Source: an archaeon (GTDB taxonomy: Archaea; Methanobacteriota; Methanobacteria; Methanobacteriales; Methanobacteriaceae). From it: 7,222 bases of DNA. Below the pieces are notes generated by a model. The model was not told the DNA's origin and did not search any database. It worked only from the letters and a program-made list of their open reading frames with translations. The position numbers were made by a program, and so were the translations under genes. Shown here one piece after another: positions 1 through 5,315 of this stretch; position 1 is the first letter of the stretch; every line of letters begins with the position of its first letter. The DNA lies in NCBI GenBank assembly GCA_024409165.1, contig JAKSUE010000072.1:1-7222 (forward strand), given 5' to 3'.

Positions 1-77
1 TAATTTAATGATTTAATTAGTTAGTTAATTAATTATTTAATCTGTCGAGATAGTTATTTATTATAAAAGGTGTGAGT
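1..77 (+). promoter_or_regulatory. A+T-rich upstream region of the DUF2117 gene
   Basis: This leader is almost wholly A and T and carries ATTTAAT three times (3-9, 11-17, 35-41), plus a short TTAG/TTAA tandem run between 17 and 34. The copy at 35-41 is at a sensible distance to act as a TATA-like box for a transcript starting near 60-65. The ribosome binding site GGTG lies at 69-72. In DNA this A+T rich such boxes arise by chance, so the promoter call is weak, and the true promoter could lie outside the window. Confidence 0.3.
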
Positions 78-1439
78 ATGGAAATAGGTGTTGTTGTACA
101 TGGTCCGGGGATTGTAGATTCTGGTTGGGCTTTGGAAATTATTAATCTTTTATCTAAATTAGGTAATGTTCGTTGCCGTTTAGGTGGAACTATGGGTAGG
201 ACTGCAATTATTGATGCAGGTTTGGAAGATAAAGTTGATATATCTTTGAAATTATTACCTAGTGAATCTTTAAATATTTTCAATAGTGAAAATGTTGATG
301 TTATATTTTTATTAGATTATGGTAAATCTTCAGAAACAGGGCATACTTTTGGTTTTAAGGTTCTTACTCACTACTTTAAAAAGATTTCAGACGACACTTA
401 TTTAGCTACTAACCACAGACCTTTATTCGATTCAAGAATTCCTGTTTTCCAGATTGAAAGACCTGGTGAAGAAGATGGTTCTATTATTAGTTGGAATGTT
501 GCTTTAAATAGGAAGATAGCTACTTTTCGTAAAAATGGTAGTACTGAATTTGAAGATACTTATCCTGATGTGATTCCACCTGATGTTCTTCTTAATGAAT
601 TATCAAGAATTTTAAATTTAAATATTGTTGATGCTGAAGATATTGCAGATACTTATTTTTCAGAGATTGCTAAAGAAGCTGAAGAAGCTCTTGTTGAAAA
701 TTATTTCTCAAAAATTGAAGATAAAGAAGGTTACAAATATCGTAAAATTCATGGTGTAAGTATTGGAGACAATATTTTTATCAATGGACATGTCGTTGGT
801 AAAGCTAATTCTAATAATCTTGTTTTAATTGCAAAAGATAAGTTCCTTGTTGAAATTTTAGGTGGAAGTATTAAACAACATGGTGTTGAGAAATTAGGTA
901 AAATTAATTTAGATAATGTGATTGTTAAAACTGGTTTACTTAGAGTTTCAGATAAAGTTAAACCAAGAATTCTTGAAGAATCTTCTAATTTCTTAAAAGA
1001 TGAATGTGATAGTATTGGTGAAGATTCTATAGATGAATATGATTATTTAAAAGTTGGTTTTGTTAACCATGTTGCATATGATGTTTATAGATTTAAAAAC
1101 TGTGATTTAGTCGTTACTATTGGTGATGACACCACACTTGTTTCTTCAGATATTTTATATCGTCTTAATATTCCTATTATTGGAATTACTGATGGTGATT
1201 TAGATAAAGTTGTAGAAAAAGGATTTGTTAATGAAAATTCTATAATTTGTGAAGTTGCATCAGGTTTAGATGATATTGTTGGTGAAGAAATTTATAGAAA
1301 TATTTTTAATGAAAATGTAATGCTTGAAATTCCATACTACTCTGAGAATAAATCTGTTGATGAAGTTCTTGAAATATTTAAAACAAGTATTTTTAATGAA
1401 ATTGGAAGAGTAGATTCTGGTTTTATAATTAAAGAATAA
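78..1439 (+). CDS. DUF2117-like conserved archaeal protein, function unknown
   Basis: A 453-residue soluble protein without a signal peptide or membrane segment. I recognise it as resembling the DUF2117 family, conserved in methanogens and of unknown function. Visible features, numbered from the ATG: an N-terminal block beginning MEIGVVVHGPGIVDSG, followed by a glycine-rich stretch LGGTMGRT (35-42); an acidic helical middle (about 185-218); and a C-terminal alpha/beta segment, LVVTIGDDTTLVSSDILYRL (344-363) followed by IPIIGITDGD (365-374), which looks like a nucleotide- or metal-binding fold, though I cannot name it. Three cysteines (33, 310, 342) form no recognisable cluster motif. The ATG at 78 is preferred over an in-frame GTG at 72, because GTG 72-74 overlaps the ribosome binding site GGTG (69-72), which stands 5 nt before the ATG; marker 2 downstream has exactly the same spacing. 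It lies 73 nt upstream of marker 2, suggesting a linked role. Family call moderately sure; function not claimed. Confidence 0.8.
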   Translation: MEIGVVVHGPGIVDSGWALEIINLLSKLGNVRCRLGGTMGRTAIIDAGLEDKVDISLKLLPSESLNIFNSENVDVIFLLDYGKSSETGHTFGFKVLTHYFKKISDDTYLATNHRPLFDSRIPVFQIERPGEEDGSIISWNVALNRKIATFRKNGSTEFEDTYPDVIPPDVLLNELSRILNLNIVDAEDIADTYFSEIAKEAEEALVENYFSKIEDKEGYKYRKIHGVSIGDNIFINGHVVGKANSNNLVLIAKDKFLVEILGGSIKQHGVEKLGKINLDNVIVKTGLLRVSDKVKPRILEESSNFLKDECDSIGEDSIDEYDYLKVGFVNHVAYDVYRFKNCDLVVTIGDDTTLVSSDILYRLNIPIIGITDGDLDKVVEKGFVNENSIICEVASGLDDIVGEEIYRNIFNENVMLEIPYYSENKSVDEVLEIFKTSIFNEIGRVDSGFIIKE

Positions 1440-1451
1440 AGATTGATTTAT

Positions 1452-1476
1452 GTGTTAATTTTATAGAAATTAATAC
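1452..1476 (+). promoter_or_regulatory. Hairpin-forming inverted repeat upstream of marker 2
   Basis: GTGTTAATTT (1452-1461) pairs with AAATTAATAC (1467-1476) across a 5-nt loop. All ten positions pair if one G-U pair is allowed. It lies between the stop of the DUF2117 gene (1439) and the start of marker 2 (1513). No run of T follows it directly, which argues against an intrinsic terminator. An operator or an RNA processing site are possible alternatives. It is better than random A/T pairing because both ends contain G-C pairs, but function is unproven. Confidence 0.4.
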
Positions 1477-1512
1477 TTGATAATGTAATTTAATATTTTT
1501 AATGGTGTAAAA

Positions 1513-2493
1513 ATGGATTTAGCTAATCTTGTTAAAACACTCCAAGATTTTAAGGGAGTTAGTAGAAAAAATTCTATTGAAAAAGTCACTAAATCTTTAG
1601 GAGAAGTTTATAATATTTCTGGTGAAGTTCTTCTTGATTTTGGAGATGATGCTTCAGCTATTGATATAGGTAATAATCAAGTTGTATTACTTGCTGCTGA
1701 TGGAATATGGGGTCAATTAATGGATGTAAATCCTTATTGGGCTGGTTACTGTTCTGTTTTAGTCAATGTTAATGATATTGCAGCAATGGGTGGAAAACCA
1801 ATAGCTATGGTTAATATCATGTCTGTAAATGATGATGAAATTTACGACGAAATCTTACAAGGTATTGTGGATGGTTGTAAAAAGTTCGCTGTCCCAATGG
1901 TTGGAGGTCACTTACACCCTGATTCTGAGTTTAACTCATTAGATGTAGCAATTGCAGGTATTGCAAATAAAGACTCTTTAATCACATCCTCTGGTGCAAA
2001 TGTTGGAGATAAAGTATTAGTTGCTATTGATACAGACGGTAGACAATATCCAGGAATTCCATTAAATTGGGATACTACCTATGAAAAAGATGAAAAACTT
2101 GTCAGAGACCAAATAAAAGTCATGCAAGAAATTGCAGAAGCTAAATTACCATCTGCAGGTAAAGATATTTCTAACCCTGGAACTCTTGGAACCTTAGAAA
2201 TGTTACTTGAAGCATCTGGTGTTGGTGCTGATGTTGTCTTAGATAAAATCCCAAGAAATGAGTCTGTTCCATGGGATGAATGGCTTATAGCATATCCTGG
2301 TGCAGCATTTGTATTAACTGCTCCTCCTGAAAATGCTCAAAAAATCATTGATACTCTCACCCCATACTCTTTTGAAGTAGCTATTGTTGGTGAAGTAATC
2401 CAAGAGAAAAAACTTTATTTAAGTCATAACGATGAAAAATTAGTTTTATTTGATCAAGAATCAAATCCAGTTCTTGTAATGAATAATGATTAA
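1513..2493 (+). CDS. mmp2: Methanogenesis marker protein 2 (PurM/AIR synthase-like)
   Basis: A 326-residue cytoplasmic protein of the PurM-like superfamily (PurM, PurL, SelD, HypE, ThiL), matching methanogenesis marker protein 2. Superfamily members bind ATP and usually pass through a phosphorylated intermediate. Visible signatures: FGDDASAI (43-50), the acidic metal-ATP motif near the N terminus; VNVNDIAAMGGKP (84-96), the N-D-AMG-P loop typical of PurM folds; VGGHLHP (130-136), the GGH loop; and SNPGTLGT (220-227) in the C-terminal domain. It lacks the N-terminal Cys/Sec of selenophosphate synthetases, so it is not SelD, and it has no C-terminal cysteine like that of HypE, so its substrate differs. 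Its length is usual for the fold. The ribosome binding site is GGTG (1504-1507), 5 nt before the ATG. It is separated from marker 3 by a T-rich gap, so it may form its own transcript or one with the DUF2117 gene. Family assignment firm; the reaction is unknown. Confidence 0.92.
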   Translation: MDLANLVKTLQDFKGVSRKNSIEKVTKSLGEVYNISGEVLLDFGDDASAIDIGNNQVVLLAADGIWGQLMDVNPYWAGYCSVLVNVNDIAAMGGKPIAMVNIMSVNDDEIYDEILQGIVDGCKKFAVPMVGGHLHPDSEFNSLDVAIAGIANKDSLITSSGANVGDKVLVAIDTDGRQYPGIPLNWDTTYEKDEKLVRDQIKVMQEIAEAKLPSAGKDISNPGTLGTLEMLLEASGVGADVVLDKIPRNESVPWDEWLIAYPGAAFVLTAPPENAQKIIDTLTPYSFEVAIVGEVIQEKKLYLSHNDEKLVLFDQESNPVLVMNND

Positions 2494-2570
2494 TTTTTTC
2501 ATTATTTTAACTTTTTTTTAATACTATTTTCATTGTTTTTTTAAGTTTTCTTTTTTATTTTATTTTTTTA
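2494..2570 (+). terminator. T-tract transcription terminator after marker 2
   Basis: Right after the TAA of marker 2 there are repeated T runs on the sense strand: T6 at 2494-2499, T8 at 2512-2519, T7 at 2536-2542, T6 at 2551-2556 and T7 at 2563-2569. Archaeal RNA polymerase terminates at clustered U tracts without needing a hairpin, so this is a likely end of the upstream transcript and separates it from the mmp3 operon. Confidence 0.65.
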
Positions 2571-2650
2571 ATTAATTTATTTTATTTTTTAGGTATTTTT
2601 TATTCTTATTTTATTTTAATTTTATAAAATTACTTCGAATAAATACAAAT

Positions 2651-2715
2651 TATTTTATATGACTTCAACAAATAAATAATAATATAATAATTATTATATT
2701 TATAAAATTTAGGAG
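2651..2715 (+). promoter_or_regulatory. Probable promoter and leader of the mmp3-6-5-15-17 operon
   Basis: A TATA-like box TTTTATAT (2653-2660) lies at the right distance to direct a start near 2681-2688. That would give a leader of about 35-40 nt containing the ribosome binding site AGGAG (2711-2715). The predicted start coincides with the left half of the palindrome at 2681-2700. A second A/T match around 2694-2707 is too near the ATG (2723) to be the TATA box of a transcript that uses this ribosome binding site. Inferred from spacing only. Confidence 0.4.
2681..2700. promoter_or_regulatory. Perfect 20-bp palindrome upstream of marker 3
   Basis: AATATAATAA (2681-2690) is followed immediately by its exact reverse complement TTATTATATT (2691-2700). 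It ends 22 nt before the marker 3 ATG and just before the ribosome binding site, overlapping the predicted transcription start. It is a candidate operator for a dimeric repressor. It contains only A and T, so chance is a real alternative. Confidence 0.4.
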
Positions 2716-2722
2716 CAATTTT

Positions 2723-4276
2723 ATGCTAATTAAAATTAATGGAGAAGATGTAGAAGTACCTGCTGGTTCTACAATTAAAGAAGCAATAGATTTTTCTAAT
2801 GCTCCATATACTAAAGGGAGTATTGTCTGCCTTATTAAAGGGCAAGATGAGATAGAAAAAAATATTCTCAAATATAAGCTTAAAACTCCAAAAGGAAGTA
2901 TTATTATAGAATTATCTACTGAGGATGAGGTTAAACCATTAACTGATTTCTGGAAATCTAATTTTTCTAATTTTACATCTAAAAATATTCGTTGGGAATC
3001 TTCTAATGAAGTAGCTATTGGTCCTGTAGTTTCTGAATTTGAACCTTCTCATGATGAATTTAAATATAGTTATGGTGATGTAATTATTAGTTTATCTGGT
3101 TTTAGTAATGAAGCTACTCACATAATATTTGCTAAAGAAGATTTATCTTCTGTTTATGGAGTTCCTACTGATTGTGGTGCTGGTGTATTTGCTAAAGTAA
3201 TTGGTGGTAGAAAAACATTATTTGATTTAACAAATCGTGATTCTATTTTAGCTGTTGAACCAATTATTGAAAGAAGCACTGTTACAGATAGTAGAAGTGT
3301 TTCTGATTTAGATACTGTTTTAGAAGATGGAAATCAATTATTTACTTATGCACTTTTTGAACCTAATGCTGATTCTCCAGAATCTGTTGAACACTTGTTT
3401 TCTTTAATGAGAAATGGTAAAATTGAAGTTAGTTTTGAATCTAACTCTTTTGTTGGTTTTTATGAACTTAAAGGTTTAACAAAACCTAAAGAAGATATTC
3501 AAGAAAGAACAAGAGGTTCTGTTACTTTAAGACATATTGGTAAAGGTAAAGGTAAAATTTATGTTTATCGTGAAGATAGGGTAAGATCTGATAGCCATAC
3601 TAAAATTGCTACTGTTAAAAAAGGTATGGAATTATTTGATATTGCTGAAAAAGGAGATTTTATCACTGTTAAAAGTAATCCTGAAAGAGTTATGTTAATG
3701 ATGATGACTCAGAAAGAAGCTGAAGATAAACTTAAATCTCTTGGAATAACTCATATTAGAGAGGGAGTTATTGATGACGATGCAGTTATTGTTACTCAAG
3801 AACCTGCTCTTACAATTGATATTTTAGATAAAAAAGAAGTTAAAACAAAAGCTTTAGCTAAAGAAGATATTGTTCAAATTAAATTATATGATGAAGCTCC
3901 AAGGTCTAAATGGTACTTTGAAAAACTCACAGGTCTTGCTGAAAAACCTGTTGGAAGTTTAGAAGTTTACTTTGCAGTTCCAGATATGAATATTTTCATG
4001 TTTAAAGGAGATAACAAAGAATCTAAAGGTTTAGTCCCTGAAAATACTCCGACTGATATTATTAAAGCCGGTGAAATTGGTATTACAAATATGGCTAAAA
4101 AGAATTTAGGTTATGTTGGTGTTAGAACTGTTGATAATGAAGAGTTTGGACCTACTGGTGAACCATTTAACTCTACAAATGTTGTAGGTAAGTTTGTTTC
4201 AAATATTGAAAGTTTAAACAAACTTAAAGATGGAGATAAACTTTATATTTATGAAATTTACGAGGAGGATGAATAA
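2723..4276 (+). CDS. mmp3: Methanogenesis marker protein 3, MCR activation complex component
   Basis: A 517-residue cytoplasmic protein matching methanogenesis marker protein 3. Published work found this family in component A3a, the ATP-dependent complex that reductively activates methyl-coenzyme M reductase, together with McrC, Mmp7, Mmp17 and the ATPase AtwA. In the sequence, residues 1-22 (MLIKINGEDVEVPAGSTIKE, then AI) look like the opening strands of a beta-grasp or ubiquitin-like domain. A central region holds PTDCGAGVFAKVIGG (148-162), and the C-terminal third, roughly 380-517, is a beta-rich domain containing FGPTGEPFN (475-483); as I recall, a cyclophilin-like domain has been described for the family. 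The only cysteines are C36 and C151. The start is supported by AGGAG (2711-2715) 7 nt upstream. It heads the mmp3-6-5-15-17 run, and its stop codon touches the next start codon. Family identity firm; domain boundaries approximate. Confidence 0.92.
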   Translation: MLIKINGEDVEVPAGSTIKEAIDFSNAPYTKGSIVCLIKGQDEIEKNILKYKLKTPKGSIIIELSTEDEVKPLTDFWKSNFSNFTSKNIRWESSNEVAIGPVVSEFEPSHDEFKYSYGDVIISLSGFSNEATHIIFAKEDLSSVYGVPTDCGAGVFAKVIGGRKTLFDLTNRDSILAVEPIIERSTVTDSRSVSDLDTVLEDGNQLFTYALFEPNADSPESVEHLFSLMRNGKIEVSFESNSFVGFYELKGLTKPKEDIQERTRGSVTLRHIGKGKGKIYVYREDRVRSDSHTKIATVKKGMELFDIAEKGDFITVKSNPERVMLMMMTQKEAEDKLKSLGITHIREGVIDDDAVIVTQEPALTIDILDKKEVKTKALAKEDIVQIKLYDEAPRSKWYFEKLTGLAEKPVGSLEVYFAVPDMNIFMFKGDNKESKGLVPENTPTDIIKAGEIGITNMAKKNLGYVGVRTVDNEEFGPTGEPFNSTNVVGKFVSNIESLNKLKDGDKLYIYEIYEEDE

Positions 4277-4747
4277 ATGCCTGCTAATTTATGTATTACT
4301 CCAGAACTTGGCTCTGAAGATATGGATCCTGAAGTTACAACCAGAATGATTGTTTTAGGTCCAAGAGCTAATGTTAGTGAAAGTGAAGTTGTAAATCATT
4401 TACATCTTTTGAATTTACCTCTTACAATCAAATGGACTTGTTATGGTGCAATGATTACAGGTAAAGAAAAATATGTGATGGAAGCTGTTGAAGAACTTCG
4501 TAAATTAGATCCTTATGGGATTTTTACAAAAGAAAGAGGTTTTGCACCTGGTGACCCAAGACGTTGTAGAGGTCATAGATATGGGCCTCGTGAAGGTTTC
4601 CACCAAATGGAAGATGAATTCTTACTCTTAGATTATGTTGGTGAAGCTTTAAGAAATCCAAGAGAAGTTACTATTGAAAAGAAAGAACCTGTTTCTTTAG
4701 AGGAATTTAAAGAAGTTGTAGAAGAATCTTTAGAAAATAAAGATTAA
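4277..4747 (+). CDS. mmp6: Methanogenesis marker protein 6
   Basis: A 156-residue soluble protein matching methanogenesis marker protein 6, a methanogen-restricted family of unknown biochemical role. The most conserved-looking segment is FAPGDPRRCRGHRYGPREGF (89-108), dense in Arg, His, Gly and one Cys (C97), which could bind a phosphate, metal or cluster. A second cysteine lies in IKWTCYGAMITG (51-62) and a third at C6. Residues 22-77 read as an alternating strand-helix-strand pattern resembling a small ferredoxin-like regulatory fold, which is inference. The C-terminal 25 residues are acidic and helical. The ATG starts immediately after the TAA of marker 3 (4274-4276), and its ribosome binding site AGGAGG (4263-4268) lies inside the last codons of marker 3. 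This arrangement strongly suggests translational coupling and similar stoichiometry. Family identity firm; function unknown. Confidence 0.9.
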   Translation: MPANLCITPELGSEDMDPEVTTRMIVLGPRANVSESEVVNHLHLLNLPLTIKWTCYGAMITGKEKYVMEAVEELRKLDPYGIFTKERGFAPGDPRRCRGHRYGPREGFHQMEDEFLLLDYVGEALRNPREVTIEKKEPVSLEEFKEVVEESLENKD

Positions 4748-4754
4748 AATTTAT

Positions 4755-4797
4755 GCTTATATGATTAAAGGAAAATAAAACAAAATTTTTAAAAATT
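4755..4797 (+). promoter_or_regulatory. Possible internal promoter before marker 5
   Basis: The 61-nt gap between markers 6 and 5 is the longest inside the mmp3-17 run. It contains GCTTATATGA (4755-4764), a TATA-like box set off by flanking G/C, and a 14-bp A/T palindrome (4784-4797) about where transcription would start. This could provide extra transcription of mmp5, mmp15 and mmp17. It could equally be chance in A+T-rich spacer. Confidence 0.25.
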
Positions 4798-4808
4798 GAG
4801 ATGATAAT

Positions 4809-5303
4809 ATGGTAAAAGTGGCTGTTTATCCACCAAATTCATTAATTTTAGCTGATTTAGTTGAAAGAAAAGGACATACTCCTTTAGCACTTCAAAAACA
4901 AATTAGACAAAAAATAAAAGACCCTGAGATTGATTCTCCCCCAATGAATATTACAGAAGAAGATCCAATTAAAGGTTTAAAATACGCTGCAATTGAAGTG
5001 CCTTCTGGTGTAAGAGGTAGAATGTCAATTATTGGACCTATTATTGATGAAGCAGAAGCTGCAATTATTGTTGATAATGCTCCATTTGGTTTTGGTTGTG
5101 TTGGTTGTGCAAGAACAAATGAATTATCAATTTTCTGCTTACGTAAAAAAGACATTCCTACTTTAGAAGTAACATATCCAACTTCCAGAGATGAAACTAT
5201 GGATATGGTTAATAAAATTAATTCATTCTTAGATAATTTAAATGAATTAGATAGTGATAATGCTGATAATGCAGATAATACTGATAATGAGGATAATGAA
5301 TAG
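4809..5303 (+). CDS. mmp5: Methanogenesis marker protein 5, with repetitive acidic tail
   Basis: A 164-residue soluble protein matching methanogenesis marker protein 5, of unknown function. The core (about 1-145) begins MVKVAVYPPNSLILADLVER. It carries FGFGCVGCARTNELSIFC (93-110), a Cys-x2-Cys-x9-Cys arrangement (C97, C100, C110) that could ligate an Fe-S cluster or metal, or act as a redox thiol; these are its only cysteines. The last 15 residues (150-164) are five copies of Asp-Asn-X, encoded by a 9-bp tandem repeat, and make an acidic, probably disordered tail that extends the protein a little beyond what I would expect for the family. The start has a near-consensus ribosome binding site GAGATGAT (4798-4805) just upstream. 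The gene follows marker 6 by 61 nt. Its TAG stop (5301-5303) overlaps the AGGAGG that serves marker 15, so the two are likely translated together. Family firm; the cysteine role is inferred. Confidence 0.88.
   Translation: MVKVAVYPPNSLILADLVERKGHTPLALQKQIRQKIKDPEIDSPPMNITEEDPIKGLKYAAIEVPSGVRGRMSIIGPIIDEAEAAIIVDNAPFGFGCVGCARTNELSIFCLRKKDIPTLEVTYPTSRDETMDMVNKINSFLDNLNELDSDNADNADNTDNEDNE
5256..5300 (+). repeat. 9-bp coding tandem repeat (5 units) at the end of marker 5
   Basis: Five consecutive 9-bp units of the form GAT-AAT-NNN (third codons GCT, GCA, ACT, GAG, GAA) run in frame up to the TAG stop. They encode Asp-Asn followed by Ala, Ala, Thr, Glu and Glu. Unit length is a multiple of three, so copy-number change by slippage would lengthen or shorten the tail without a frameshift. 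The units have diverged at the third codon, so the array is not very recent. Confidence 0.9.
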
Positions 5304-5315
5304 GAGGATAATTAT

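Noticed and set aside
72..77. Alternative GTG start for the DUF2117 gene, two codons upstream
   Set aside because: The GTG overlaps the ribosome binding site GGTG (69-72); the ATG at 78 has the same 5-nt spacing as marker 2.
29..283. Reverse-strand open frame opposite the start of the DUF2117 gene
   Set aside because: It is antisense to a conserved coding region, with no recognisable protein and no ribosome binding site case.
1440..1512. Intrinsic terminator formed by the hairpin at 1452-1476
   Set aside because: No U run follows the hairpin directly, so terminator function is not supported; it was kept only as a possible regulatory element.
1513..2493. Selenophosphate synthetase (selD), hydrogenase maturation hypE, or purM itself
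   Set aside because: The protein has the PurM fold but lacks the N-terminal Cys/Sec of SelD and the C-terminal cysteine of HypE, and the neighbours are all methanogenesis marker genes.
2494..2650. Small RNA or small gene in the T-rich gap
   Set aside because: The stretch is almost pure A/T with T runs, has no stable G-C stem and no open frame with a ribosome binding site.
2665..2871. Reverse-strand open frame covering the mmp3 promoter and start
   Set aside because: It lies opposite the well-supported mmp3 start, reads as low-complexity Ile/Leu from A/T-rich DNA and shows no family resemblance.
4892..5155. Reverse-strand open frame inside mmp5
   Set aside because: It is antisense to the conserved cysteine-motif region of mmp5 and has no recognisable features.
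5256..5300. CRISPR or noncoding satellite repeat
   Set aside because: The 9-bp units are in frame, have no spacers and end at the stop codon, so they are a coding repeat.
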